This document shows positions 42,395 to 51,590 of a stretch of 64,000 bases of DNA, one piece after another. The stretch spans positions 22,438 through 86,437 of the forward strand of contig NZ_JBATXG010000024.1 of assembly GCF_049673105.1 (NCBI RefSeq). The letters are read 5' to 3'. Numbering within the stretch: position 1 is the stretch's first letter; every line of letters begins with the position of its first letter. Position numbers and translations under genes: made by a program. The DNA is from Castellaniella sp049673105 (GTDB lineage: Bacteria; Pseudomonadota; Gammaproteobacteria; Burkholderiales; Burkholderiaceae_B). The notes beneath the pieces are model-generated. The model was not told where the DNA came from. It searched no databases and saw only the letters and a program-made list of their open reading frames with translations.

Positions 42395-43152
42395 ACTGGC
42401 CCGCCATCTACGCCATCTATCGCTTCGAGATGGCCCGCACTTGGCGCACTCTGCTGCAAAGCATCATCGCGCCGGTGATTTCGACGTCACTGTATTTCGT
42501 GGTGTTCGGCACGGCCATCGGGTCGCGCATCCAGCAAGTGGGCGACGTCAGCTACGGGGCCTTCATCGTACCGGGGCTGATCATGCTGTCGCTGCTGACG
42601 CACAGCATCTCGAACGCGGCCTTCGGGATTTATTTTCCGAAATTCACCGGCACCATCTACGAGATCCTGTCGGCCCCGCTGTCCTACCTGGAAATCCTGT
42701 TGGGCTATGTCGGCGCCGCCGCCACGAAATCCATCATCCTGGGCGTCATCATCCTGGCCACCGCGACACTGTTCGTGCCCTTGCGCATCGATCATCCGCT
42801 GGCGATGGCAGCCTTCATGATCCTGACGGCCTTCACCTTCAGCCTGCTGGGATTCATCATCGGCATCTGGGCGGACAATTTCGAAAAGCTGCAATTCGTG
42901 CCGCTGCTGATCGTCACACCCCTGACCTTCCTGGGCGGCAGCTTCTATTCCATCGACATGCTGCCGCCGTTCTGGCAACAGGTCACGCTGCTGAACCCCG
43001 TGGTTTACCTGGTCAGCGGCTTTCGCTGGAGCTTCTTTGGCCTGGCCGACGTCAATATCTGGCTGAGCCTGGGCATGACCCTGGTGTTTCTGTGCATCTG
43101 CCTGGCGGCGGTAGCCTGGATCTTTCGCACCGGCTACCGCCTGCGGCCATAA
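42391..43152 (+). CDS. ABC-2 type permease (YadH-like)
   Basis: The 253-residue protein has six predicted membrane segments and ABC-2 permease features (FVVFGTAIGSRI, VPGLIMLSLLTHSISNAAFG, TPLTFLGGSFYSIDMLPPFWQ). It starts inside the ATPase gene (ATGA), making a two-gene export system of the YadGH type. The substrate could be a lipid, drug or polymer; nothing nearby decides it. Confidence 0.9.
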   Translation: MNWPAIYAIYRFEMARTWRTLLQSIIAPVISTSLYFVVFGTAIGSRIQQVGDVSYGAFIVPGLIMLSLLTHSISNAAFGIYFPKFTGTIYEILSAPLSYLEILLGYVGAAATKSIILGVIILATATLFVPLRIDHPLAMAAFMILTAFTFSLLGFIIGIWADNFEKLQFVPLLIVTPLTFLGGSFYSIDMLPPFWQQVTLLNPVVYLVSGFRWSFFGLADVNIWLSLGMTLVFLCICLAAVAWIFRTGYRLRP

Positions 43153-43161
43153 GGCCGACGC

Positions 43162-44289
43162 CTACCGCATGCGGTCCAGCGCCTGGGCCAGGGTGTTCAC
43201 GGTGCGTTCGATGTGGTGCAGTTTGTCCAGGCCGAACAGACCGATGCGGAAGGTCTTGAAGCCCGCCGGCTCGTCGCACGCCAGCGGCACGCCGGCGGCG
43301 GCTTGCAGACCCGCCTGCGCGAATTTGCGCGTGGACTGAATGCCGTCGTCAGTGGTGTAGCTGACCACCACGCCCGGCGCCTCGAAACCCGGCGCCGCCA
43401 CGCTTTTGAAACCGCGTTCGCGCAGCAGCGCCCGCACGGCAACGCCCAACTGCTGCTGTTCGGCCTTGACCTTGTCGTAACCGTAGGATTCGGTCTCGGC
43501 CATCACATCGCGCAGCACGATCAGGGAATCCGTCGGCAAGGTCGTGTAATAGGCATGACCACCCTGCTCGTAGGCTTCCATGATGCCCAGCCATTTGCGC
43601 AAATCGCAGGCGAAGCTGGTGCTTTGCGTAGAGTCGATACGTTCGCGGGCGGTTTCGCCCAGCATCACCAGACCGCAGCAGGCCGACGACGTCCAGCCCT
43701 TTTGCGGGGCCGAAATCAAGATATCCACGTGTACATCCCGCATATCGACCCAGATGGTGCCCGAGGCGATGCAATCCAGCACGAACAGCCCACCTTCGGC
43801 GTGCACGGCATCGGCTACCTGACGGATATAGGCGTCCGGCAGCATGATGCCCGACGCCGTTTCCACATGGGCGGCGAAGACGACGTCGGGCTTGAATTCC
43901 CGAATCGCGGCGACGACCTCATCGACCGGCGGCGGCGCAAAATACGCCTGATCGCCGGATTCAATCGGGCGGGCTTTGAGCACCTGCGAGGCCGACGGAA
44001 TGCTGCCGGTCTCGAAAATCTGCGTCCAGCGATAGCTGAACCAACCGTTGCGGATGACCAGACAGCGCTTGCCCGTGCCAAACTGGCGGGCGACGGCTTC
44101 CATGCCAAAGGTGCCGCTGCCGGGAATCACGATGGCGGAATGAGCGCCGTACACCGTTTTCAAGGTCCGTGAAATATCCCGCATGACGCCTTGAAAGGAC
44201 TGAGACATATGATTCACAGCGCGATCGGTGTAGACCACGGAATATTCCAGCAGACCATCCGGGTCGACCTGAGGCAATAATCCTGGCAT
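43162..44289 (-). CDS. Class-V aminotransferase (alanine-glyoxylate type)
   Basis: The 375-residue PLP enzyme has the PLP lysine in DILISAPQKGWTSSACCGLVML, an Asp contacting the pyridine nitrogen in GLFVLDCIASG and SGTFGMEAVARQ near the phosphate. The ATG at 44289 follows GGGAG at good spacing, so the 14-residue longer ORF is not used. Serine-pyruvate or alanine-glyoxylate aminotransferases are the closest families. Substrates are unproved. The gene stands alone, convergent with the ABC permease. Confidence 0.88.
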   Translation of the reverse strand: MPGLLPQVDPDGLLEYSVVYTDRAVNHMSQSFQGVMRDISRTLKTVYGAHSAIVIPGSGTFGMEAVARQFGTGKRCLVIRNGWFSYRWTQIFETGSIPSASQVLKARPIESGDQAYFAPPPVDEVVAAIREFKPDVVFAAHVETASGIMLPDAYIRQVADAVHAEGGLFVLDCIASGTIWVDMRDVHVDILISAPQKGWTSSACCGLVMLGETARERIDSTQSTSFACDLRKWLGIMEAYEQGGHAYYTTLPTDSLIVLRDVMAETESYGYDKVKAEQQQLGVAVRALLRERGFKSVAAPGFEAPGVVVSYTTDDGIQSTRKFAQAGLQAAAGVPLACDEPAGFKTFRIGLFGLDKLHHIERTVNTLAQALDRMR

Positions 44290-44442
44290 GACTTTCTCCC
44301 GTAAAAGAACCTGACGATTGTAGACTTCCATATAATGTCATGCGCCACATATCGCCTTAGACGATCGGCAGCACATAGGACCACCAAAATAATACAGGGC
44401 GGCTCCACGAGATCCGCCTAGCCCCCTCTCACAGGAGCATAC

Positions 44443-45723
44443 ATGGAGACAACGCTGATGGCTGACCAAGACACCGCTTTGCCGCAAGACAACACATCAG
44501 CTGCGGTCCCTCCGTACCTGATCCGCCGTGAACCCGTCCTGGACCAAAACCGGGGCCTGTACGGCTATCGCCTGCGCGTGCTGTGGACGGATCCCGACAC
44601 TGCCGACACGGATACGGGGCTGGCCCTGATACAGGCCGCCCGGGAACACGGCGTCGGCAGCTTCCTGGCCTACGCACCGCACTGGGTCGACTGCACCCAG
44701 GCTCTGGTGCAAAACGTCTTCACCTCGACGCTGCCGCGTAACCGCTGCTATCTGGAATTCCCGGAATCTCTGGAAATCACGCCCGAGCTGATCCAGGCAC
44801 TGCAAAGCCTGGCCCATACCGGACTGAAATTCTCGCTGCGCGGCGATCTGGCCGCGCAACCCGAACGCGCCGCCCTGCTGCCATTCACCAGAGTCGTGGG
44901 CTTCGATCCCGGGATCAGCGCCAAGGCCGATATCTTCCGCCAGAGCTTCCAGCACAAGCAGGCCGGACGGCTGCTGATGGCGATCAACACCCCCGACAAA
45001 GCCTCGCTGGACAACTTCCTGCTGCTGGGCTTCAGCGTGTTCCAGGGCAACTGGCCCAGGGATCAGGCCGCGGCCACCCTGACGCCGCGCCAGAAAACCC
45101 TGTTGCGCCTGATCACCCTGATCATGGGCGAAGGCGAGGCTCCCGAAATCGAGGCCTGCCTGAAGCAGGACGCCGATCTGGTCAAGACCCTGCTGGACAT
45201 GGTCAACACACCCGCCTACGGCCTCAGCCAGGAAGTCGAATCCCTCAGCCAGGCCATCATGCTGCTGGGTCGCCGACAGTTGCAGCGCTGGATCCAGGTC
45301 CTGATGTACACCGAAGCCGGTCGCCCCGCAGGCTATCTGTCCCCTATCCTGATCCAGGCCAGCGCGCGCGCCCACCTGATGGAAGCCCTGTCGACCCTGC
45401 GCTACCCCGACCAGTCGGTGCGCGCCGAATCGGCCTTCACCACCGGCATCCTGTCCATCATGGATCAGCTGTTCAACGGCACCATGAGTGACCTGCTGGC
45501 TCAGGTCAACGTAGACGTGCCCATCCGCGACGCGCTGCTGCGCCGCGAAGGCGCGCTGGGCGCCGATCTGCGGCTGGCCACCCTGATATTTCCCTCCGAT
45601 CGCGATCCGCTCGAAGACCCGGCGCCGCTGCTACAGGCGCTGGGCGTACAGGCCGCGCAGATCGACCCCTTGATCCAGCAGGCCTTTACCTGGGCTCACG
45701 GCATCACACGCGCCGCCCCATGA
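44443..45723 (+). CDS. Degenerate EAL plus HDOD signalling protein
   Basis: The 426 residues resemble YuxH-type proteins. The N-terminal half is an EAL-like fold in which the EAL signature is replaced (GYRLRVLW) and catalytic acids are missing, so c-di-GMP hydrolysis is unlikely. The C-terminal half is an HDOD domain (IMLLGRRQLQRWIQVLMY). CAGGAG lies upstream, and an alternative start is Met6. A perfect TATAAT occurs about 80 bp upstream but with a poor -35 box. The stop overlaps the BenE transporter start by 4 bp. Confidence 0.85.
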   Translation: METTLMADQDTALPQDNTSAAVPPYLIRREPVLDQNRGLYGYRLRVLWTDPDTADTDTGLALIQAAREHGVGSFLAYAPHWVDCTQALVQNVFTSTLPRNRCYLEFPESLEITPELIQALQSLAHTGLKFSLRGDLAAQPERAALLPFTRVVGFDPGISAKADIFRQSFQHKQAGRLLMAINTPDKASLDNFLLLGFSVFQGNWPRDQAAATLTPRQKTLLRLITLIMGEGEAPEIEACLKQDADLVKTLLDMVNTPAYGLSQEVESLSQAIMLLGRRQLQRWIQVLMYTEAGRPAGYLSPILIQASARAHLMEALSTLRYPDQSVRAESAFTTGILSIMDQLFNGTMSDLLAQVNVDVPIRDALLRREGALGADLRLATLIFPSDRDPLEDPAPLLQALGVQAAQIDPLIQQAFTWAHGITRAAP

Positions 45724-46934
45724 GCCTCCCCTCCGATCCCGCCTCCGGGCCGACCGCATCCGCCCGGCGCGGGATCGGCGCTTGGCTGCGGATCTCGCAT
45801 ATTTCATCGGGATTCATCGCCGTCCTGGTCGGCTACACCAGTTCGGTGGCGATCGTCTTTCAGGCGGCCAGCGCCGCCGGCGCCCAAGACGCGCAGCTGG
45901 CCTCCTGGATGTGGGCGCTGGGCATCGGCATGGGGATCACATGCATCGGGCTGTCCCTGGCCTGGCGAGCGCCTGTGCTGACCGCCTGGTCCACCCCCGG
46001 CGCCGCCCTGCTGGCCACCAGTCTGGGGGATATCGGCTTGAATCAGGCCATCGGCGTCTTCATGGCCAGTTCCCTGTTGATCACGCTGTGCGGCGTCACC
46101 GGCTGGTTCCAGAAAATCATGGACTGGGTGCCGCGCCATCTGGCATCGGCCATGCTGGCGGGTATTTTGCTGCGCTTCGGCATGGACTTGTTTGCCTCGA
46201 TGCAGGGCCGACCGACGCTGGTGATCGCGATGTTCGCGACATTCATCCTGGCGCGGCGCCTGCTGCCGCGCTACAGCGTGCCCCTGGCCCTGCTGGCAGG
46301 CATGGTCTGCGTCGCCTGGCAAGACGGCCTGGCGCTCGGCGGCCTGGATTGGACGCCGGCGCATCCGGTGTGGGTCACGCCGTCCTTTTCCCTGTCCGCC
46401 CTGATCGGCGTGGCGCTGCCCCTGTTCATCGTCACCATGACGTCGCAAAACGTCCCCGGCCTGGCGGTCTTGCGCGCCAACGGCTACACCCAGGTCCCCG
46501 CTTCCCCGGTGATTTCCTGGACCGGCCTGACCGGCATCGTCCTGGCGCCCTTCGGCGGTTTCGCCTATAACCTGGCGGCCATCACGGCGGCCATCTGCAT
46601 GAGCCCGGATGCCGACCCGGATACTCGCGAGCGCTATAAGGCATCCGTCTGGGCCGGCCTGTTCTACCTGCTGACCGGCATTTTCGGCGCCACGGTCGTT
46701 GCCCTGTTCGCCGCCTTCCCGCTGGAACTGGTCGCGGCCATCGCCGGCCTGGCGCTGCTGGGCACCCTGGGCAGCAGCATCCACGAATCGCTGCAAGCCC
46801 CCGAATACCGCGAATCCGCGCTGGTGACGTTTCTGGCCACGGCATCCGGCATGAGCTTGCTGGGGATCGGCAGCGCCTTCTGGGGCCTGGTGCTGGGCGC
46901 GATCTGCCTGGCTATTCAGAAACACCGGGCCTGA
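45720..46934 (+). CDS. benE: BenE-family benzoate/aromatic acid transporter
   Basis: The 404-residue inner-membrane protein has about 12 segments and BenE features (FIAVLVGYTSSVAIVFQAA, AWSTPGAALLATSL, VTMTSQNVPGLAVLRANGY, GFAYNLAAITAAICMSPDA). BenE proteins import benzoate by proton symport. The gene is translationally coupled (ATGA) to the EAL-HDOD gene. It faces the aldehyde dehydrogenase that ends the aromatic operon, so it may feed related substrates. Confidence 0.9.
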   Translation: MSLPSDPASGPTASARRGIGAWLRISHISSGFIAVLVGYTSSVAIVFQAASAAGAQDAQLASWMWALGIGMGITCIGLSLAWRAPVLTAWSTPGAALLATSLGDIGLNQAIGVFMASSLLITLCGVTGWFQKIMDWVPRHLASAMLAGILLRFGMDLFASMQGRPTLVIAMFATFILARRLLPRYSVPLALLAGMVCVAWQDGLALGGLDWTPAHPVWVTPSFSLSALIGVALPLFIVTMTSQNVPGLAVLRANGYTQVPASPVISWTGLTGIVLAPFGGFAYNLAAITAAICMSPDADPDTRERYKASVWAGLFYLLTGIFGATVVALFAAFPLELVAAIAGLALLGTLGSSIHESLQAPEYRESALVTFLATASGMSLLGIGSAFWGLVLGAICLAIQKHRA

Positions 46935-46960
46935 CGCGCGTCTGGCCCGGATGCGCGACC

Positions 46961-48412
46961 TTAGAAAGGATAGGCACGCGGCGTGGTCTGAATGGTGATC
47001 CAGCGCAGATCGGTGAAGGCTTCTATCCCGGCCTTGCCGCCAAATCGCCCATAACCGCTGTCTTTGACGCCGCCAAAGGGCATTTGCGGTTCGTCATGCA
47101 CAGTAGGGCCATTGATGTGGCAGATGCCCGACTGCACCCTGCTCGCCACCCGCATGGCCCGTGCCACATCCGCCCCGATCACGGCGGCGGACAGCCCATA
47201 GGCGTTGTCATTGGCGCAGGCCACGGCGGCATCTTCCCCCTGGACACGTACAATCGCCTTGACCGGACCGAAGGTTTCCTCGGCATAAATCCGCATGGCG
47301 GGCGTCACGTGGTCCAGCAGCGTCGCCGACATCAAGGTATTGTCGGCCTTGCCGCCGCACAGCAATCGAGCGCCCTTGTCCAGCGCATCATCGATCATCG
47401 CATTGCAGCGTTGCACGGTCGACATATCCACGACAGACCCCAGCACTACAGGCCCCTGGCGCGGATCGCCCTGTGGCAGGCCCTGGGTTTTGGCGGTCAG
47501 CCGCTGAACAAAGGCGTCCGCAATCCGCTCGTCCACGATGATGCGTTCCGTCGACATGCAGATCTGACCTGAATGCGCAAAAGCACCAAAGGCGGCGGCA
47601 TTCACCGCGCAATCCAGGTCGGCATCATCCAGCACCAACAGCGGGGCCTTGCCCCCCAGCTCCAGCACCGCAGGTTTCAGGTACTGGGCGCACAGGCCCG
47701 CAATGATGCGACCGACCTTGGTCGAGCCGGTGAAATTCACACGCCGGGTGGCGGGATGCGCCACCAGGGCTTCGACTACGGCGGCGGCGTCCTGCGGCGC
47801 ATTGGTGATGAAATTCACCACGCCGGCAGGCAGCCCGGCTTCTTCCAGGGACGCAATGATCAGGCCATGCGTAGCCGGACACATCTCCGAGCCCTTCAGC
47901 ACCACGGTATTGCCGCAGGCCAACGGTGTGGCCACCGCCCTCACCCCCAGGATGACCGGCGCGTTCCAGGGCGCCATCCCCACGACCACGCCCGCCGGCG
48001 TGCGCTGGCCCATGGCCAGATTGCCCGGCACATCCGAGGGAATGACTTCCCCGCCGATCTGCGTGGTCAAGGCGGCGGCTTCGCGCAGCATGCCCGCCGC
48101 CAAATGCACATTGAATTCCGCCCACAGGGCCGCCGCGCCGGTTTCAGCCATCATCGCGGCGACGAAGTCCGCCAGGCGCGCTTCCAGCGCATCCGCCGCG
48201 CGGTTCAGCAAAGTGCGGCGCAGGCCGGGTCCCGTTTGCGACCACGCCGCAAAGGCATCGTGCGCCGCCTGCACGGCAGCGCGAGCATCGGCGGGACTGG
48301 CAGCAGACGCGACTGTCGCTACCTGCCCATCCAGGGGATTGCCGCGTTCGAACGTCCTGCCCTGCTCTGCCGCCACTTGCCGGCCCCCGATCATCAGGGA
48401 AATGGTATTCAT
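46961..48412 (-). CDS. Aldehyde dehydrogenase (vanillin/salicylaldehyde type)
   Basis: The 483-residue NAD(P)-dependent enzyme has catalytic Cys in AHSGQICMSTERIIVDE, general base Glu in VLELGGKAPLLVLDD and the Rossmann segment FTGSTKVGRIIAGL. The pattern GQICMST and the C-terminal SGICHINGPTVHDEPQMPFGG are typical of aromatic aldehyde dehydrogenases such as salicylaldehyde, benzaldehyde or vanillin dehydrogenase. The ATG at 48412 follows AGGAGG; the longer ORF lies in the livF end. It is 37 bp downstream of the livF-hemerythrin gene, so it looks like the last gene of the pmd-liv operon. Confidence 0.92.
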   Translation of the reverse strand: MNTISLMIGGRQVAAEQGRTFERGNPLDGQVATVASAASPADARAAVQAAHDAFAAWSQTGPGLRRTLLNRAADALEARLADFVAAMMAETGAAALWAEFNVHLAAGMLREAAALTTQIGGEVIPSDVPGNLAMGQRTPAGVVVGMAPWNAPVILGVRAVATPLACGNTVVLKGSEMCPATHGLIIASLEEAGLPAGVVNFITNAPQDAAAVVEALVAHPATRRVNFTGSTKVGRIIAGLCAQYLKPAVLELGGKAPLLVLDDADLDCAVNAAAFGAFAHSGQICMSTERIIVDERIADAFVQRLTAKTQGLPQGDPRQGPVVLGSVVDMSTVQRCNAMIDDALDKGARLLCGGKADNTLMSATLLDHVTPAMRIYAEETFGPVKAIVRVQGEDAAVACANDNAYGLSAAVIGADVARAMRVASRVQSGICHINGPTVHDEPQMPFGGVKDSGYGRFGGKAGIEAFTDLRWITIQTTPRAYPF

Positions 48413-48449
48413 GATGTCCTCCTGTGCATACACGCCGCCTGTTCGATTG

Positions 48450-49790
48450 CTACCCGCTAGCGCCATCCCCCACCCCGATCGGGGCCGGAGCCTGATGGGC
48501 AATGCGCTTGAACAAATCGGCGTAGCGATTGCCTTCGCCGGACCAGGGATCGCCGTTGCGGGCGAAGTCCGCATTGATATCCTGCCATTCTTGGGCGCTG
48601 AACAGGCGCTGCGCCGCCGGCAGTATGTGCTCTTCTTCGGTGTTCAGATGCACCCATTCATCGGCGATATAGGCGCGCGCTGCGTCCCTGAACCCCGCAA
48701 ACGCTTCCGCGCCGCCCTGAATGTAGCTCACCAGCGCCCGATCCAGATGGCTGGTCGCCGGCACACTGTCGTGATGCTGGGCTTCCAGAACATCCAGATG
48801 TCCGTCCAGATCGGAAGTCTTGCTGCGCAGCAGGGAAAAGATCCGATCTTCCTTGGGGTGATGCAGCTTGTCCGGCATCTCCGCAATGTATTCCACCATG
48901 CCGGCCAACAGCCTGACATCCGGCTGCAGGCGACCGGCCTCGATCCCGTCCAGGATGCGCGACAAGGCGCTCAGGATGGCAGCGATCGCGCGATGTTCTT
49001 CCCGGATGGCTTCGATGGCGGGAATCCGCTGGTCCGTCCTGGATTTCGCGGCGGAATCGGCAGCGCCCGGAGCATCGTCCGTCGCCCCCGCCCCCGCCCC
49101 CAGCCAGCGATCCAGGAGCACCGCATCCTGCAGCAGCGTGGCGCTATCTCCGGCGTAAACGACCTTGCCGCGTTCCAGAATCAGCGCGTGGCGCGTGATC
49201 GGCAGGATCTGCCGGGCGTGCTGCTCGACCAGAATCACGGCCATACGGCCTTCGGTGACCATGCGATCGATGATGTGCAGCAGTTCCTGCGCGATCAAGG
49301 GCGCCAGGCCTTCCAAGGGTTCGTCCAGCAGCAGGACCTTGGGATTGAGCATCAGCGCTCGCCCCATCGCCAGCATCTGCTGTTCGCCGCCGGATAACTG
49401 ATTACCCATATTGGCGCGGCGTTCCCGCAAGCGCGGAAACAGATCGTAGACCCGGTCCAGCGTCCATTCCCCAGGCCGGGCGACAACCGTCAGATTTTCC
49501 TCGACCGTCAAGGACGGAAAGATATCGCGTTCCTGAGGCACCCAGCCCAACCCGGCGCGGGCCCGCAGATGGCTGGATACCTTGGCGATGTCGCGGCCCT
49601 CGTAGAAAATGCGGCCCTTGCGCAAGCGGGTCACCCCCATCAGGGTGGCGAGCAAGGTGGTCTTGCCCATGCCGTTGCGCCCCAGCAGCGCCAGGCTGTC
49701 GCCCGCCGCCAGGGAAAAGGACAGATCTTCCAGGATGACGGCATCGCCATACCCGGCCCAGACATTCTCCATGCGCAGCAGTTCAGACAT
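48450..49790 (-). CDS. livF: LivF-type ABC ATPase fused to a hemerythrin (HHE) domain
   Basis: The 446 residues contain a complete LivF ATPase (1-232) with Walker A GRNGMGKT at 37-44, LSGGE at 132-136 and LLLDEP at 153-158. A Gly/Ala/Asp linker (231-252) and a hemerythrin domain (about 255-410) follow. Diiron ligands are visible as His266 (EEH), His310/311 with Glu314 (LHHPKE), His339/340 and His381 with Glu385/386. Normal LivF ends near residue 235. The ATG at 49790 has GGAG upstream and overlaps livG by 8 bp. The domain may sense oxygen, NO or iron, which is inference. Confidence 0.92.
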   Translation of the reverse strand: MSELLRMENVWAGYGDAVILEDLSFSLAAGDSLALLGRNGMGKTTLLATLMGVTRLRKGRIFYEGRDIAKVSSHLRARAGLGWVPQERDIFPSLTVEENLTVVARPGEWTLDRVYDLFPRLRERRANMGNQLSGGEQQMLAMGRALMLNPKVLLLDEPLEGLAPLIAQELLHIIDRMVTEGRMAVILVEQHARQILPITRHALILERGKVVYAGDSATLLQDAVLLDRWLGAGAGATDDAPGAADSAAKSRTDQRIPAIEAIREEHRAIAAILSALSRILDGIEAGRLQPDVRLLAGMVEYIAEMPDKLHHPKEDRIFSLLRSKTSDLDGHLDVLEAQHHDSVPATSHLDRALVSYIQGGAEAFAGFRDAARAYIADEWVHLNTEEEHILPAAQRLFSAQEWQDINADFARNGDPWSGEGNRYADLFKRIAHQAPAPIGVGDGASG

Positions 49791-50532
49791 GGGATTCTCC
49801 GAGATAGACTTCCTTGACCCTGGGATGATGGGCGATGACATCGGGGGTATCCTCGATCAGCAAAGCCCCCGAGACCAGCACCGAAATGCGTTCGGCGAAA
49901 CGGAACACCAGATTCATGTCGTGCTCTATCAGCAAGATGGTGACCTCGCGCGGCAGCTGGGCGATGGTGTCGAACAATTCTCGCGACTCGCTCGTCGGGA
50001 CGCCGGCTGCGGGTTCGTCCAACAACAGGACCTTGGGCCGCAGCGCCAAGGCCAGAGCGATTTCGATCAAACGCTGACGACCATAGGCCAGATCGCGCGT
50101 GACTTCATAGGCGTCGGGCAACAGTCTGAGCTGATCCAGGATGGCCGCGGCTTCGTCCAGCACGTCGACGCGCTCGGCCAGCGGCTTCCACCACTGGGTA
50201 CCCAGACCACGGCGTTCGCTGACGGCCAGGGCCACCGATTCCAGCACCGTCATGCCCATGAAGAGCTGATTGATCTGAAAGGTGCGCACCAGGCCCTGGC
50301 GGCAGCGTTCGTGCTGCGGCATGCGGGTGACATCCTGCCCCAGCAGGCTGACCTGGCCGGACGTCGGTTCCAGATAGCCGGTCAGCAGATTGATCAGAGT
50401 GGTCTTGCCCGCCCCGTTGGGGCCGATCAAGGCATGGCGCGAGCCTGGCGCGATGGACAGATTGACCTGATCGGTGGCGACAAAGCCGCCAAACAGGCGT
50501 ACCAGATTACGGGTTTGCAGAACCGGACTCAT
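49783..50532 (-). CDS. livG: LivG-type ABC ATP-binding protein
   Basis: The 249-residue ATPase of the branched-chain amino acid (HAAT) family has Walker A GPNGAGKTTLINL, the LivG-type RTFQINQLF Q-loop, signature LAYGRQRLIEIALAL and Walker B VLLLDEPAAGV, then ILLIEHDMNLVF. The ATG at 50532 overlaps livM by 4 bp; the longer ORF extends antisense into livM. It pairs with the LivF-hemerythrin protein as the second ATPase. Confidence 0.94.
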   Translation of the reverse strand: MSPVLQTRNLVRLFGGFVATDQVNLSIAPGSRHALIGPNGAGKTTLINLLTGYLEPTSGQVSLLGQDVTRMPQHERCRQGLVRTFQINQLFMGMTVLESVALAVSERRGLGTQWWKPLAERVDVLDEAAAILDQLRLLPDAYEVTRDLAYGRQRLIEIALALALRPKVLLLDEPAAGVPTSESRELFDTIAQLPREVTILLIEHDMNLVFRFAERISVLVSGALLIEDTPDVIAHHPRVKEVYLGESHV

Positions 50533-51581
50533 GACGAGGACTCCGTGCGAGCAGTGGTCTGGGCGCGGTGGCGGGCGGATCGCATCCATTGCTGCGCCGT
50601 GCCTAAAATGCCGCCTCGGGCAAACAGCACCACCAGCACCAGGATCAGGCCCAGCCAGAACTGCCAATACTGCGGATTCATATCGGACAGGAAGTAATTG
50701 ATCATCACGAACACCACCGCCCCGACCAGACCGCCATACAGGTGGCCGGCGCCGCCCAGGATCAGGATCAGCAGCAGATCCGCCGAACGCTGGAAACTGA
50801 GTACGTCCAGGGACACGAACTGATTGGTCTGGGCCAGCAAGGCGCCCGCCACCCCGGCATAGGCGGCGCCGATGGTGTAGATCTTGACCAGGCGACTGTT
50901 GACCGGCACGCCCAGCGCCGGCATGCGCAGCACGTTCATGTGAATCCCGCGCAGGCTTTGCCCAAAGGGCGAATACACCAGACGGCGCGCCAGCCAGAAC
51001 AGCACGAACAGCACGACCGTCGAATAGATGAAGCCCACCCGACCGAACATGTCAAAATCGAACACCCCCAGGATGGGCTTGATCTCGACGCCCGGCATGC
51101 CGTCGACACCCCCGGTGATGCTGGTGAATTTATTGGCCAGTTCGTAGAGCATCAAGGCCACACCCAGCGTCACCATCAAACGCGACAAGTCGCTGCCGCG
51201 CAGCAGCAGGAAACTGCTGAAGAACCCCACCACGCCGGCAAAAAACGCCGCCAGCACCAGGCCCAGCAAGGGATCGCCCAGGCCGTGGGAACCCAACAGG
51301 CCCACGGTATAGGCGCCAATGCCGAAAAAGGCGGCATGGCCCAGAGAAATCACGCCGGCATAGCCGAAGATCAGGTCCAGCGACAAGGCGAACAGCCCCG
51401 TGATGGCGATCTGGCTGAGCAGCAGGTAGTTGCCTGGAAAGGCGAAGTACGCCATCACCGGCAGGCACCAGAACAGATATTCCAGAGGCTTCCAATGTGC
51501 CGTGCGACGGTAGGCGGCCAGCATGTCGGCCCGCTGCGCGCCTCGGTCGGCGCCTGCCTCGGACAGAGAAGAAGTCGTCAT
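50529..51581 (-). CDS. livM: LivM-type ABC permease
   Basis: The 350-residue inner-membrane permease has about nine helices. The HAAT permease signature is in LSLDLIFGYAGVISLGHAAFFGIGAYT, and RGIHMNVLRMPALGVPV lies in the cytoplasmic loop. It follows livH by 9 bp and overlaps livG by 4 bp. The family moves branched-chain amino acids, amides or aromatic acids. Its position behind pmdC suggests an aromatic substrate. Confidence 0.93.
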   Translation of the reverse strand: MTTSSLSEAGADRGAQRADMLAAYRRTAHWKPLEYLFWCLPVMAYFAFPGNYLLLSQIAITGLFALSLDLIFGYAGVISLGHAAFFGIGAYTVGLLGSHGLGDPLLGLVLAAFFAGVVGFFSSFLLLRGSDLSRLMVTLGVALMLYELANKFTSITGGVDGMPGVEIKPILGVFDFDMFGRVGFIYSTVVLFVLFWLARRLVYSPFGQSLRGIHMNVLRMPALGVPVNSRLVKIYTIGAAYAGVAGALLAQTNQFVSLDVLSFQRSADLLLILILGGAGHLYGGLVGAVVFVMINYFLSDMNPQYWQFWLGLILVLVVLFARGGILGTAQQWMRSARHRAQTTARTESSS

Positions 51582-51590
51582 GTCGGCATC

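Noticed and set aside
48413..48574. Upstream extension of the aldehyde dehydrogenase frame
   Set aside because: The extra residues overlap the end of the LivF-hemerythrin gene; AGGAGG before 48412 marks the start.
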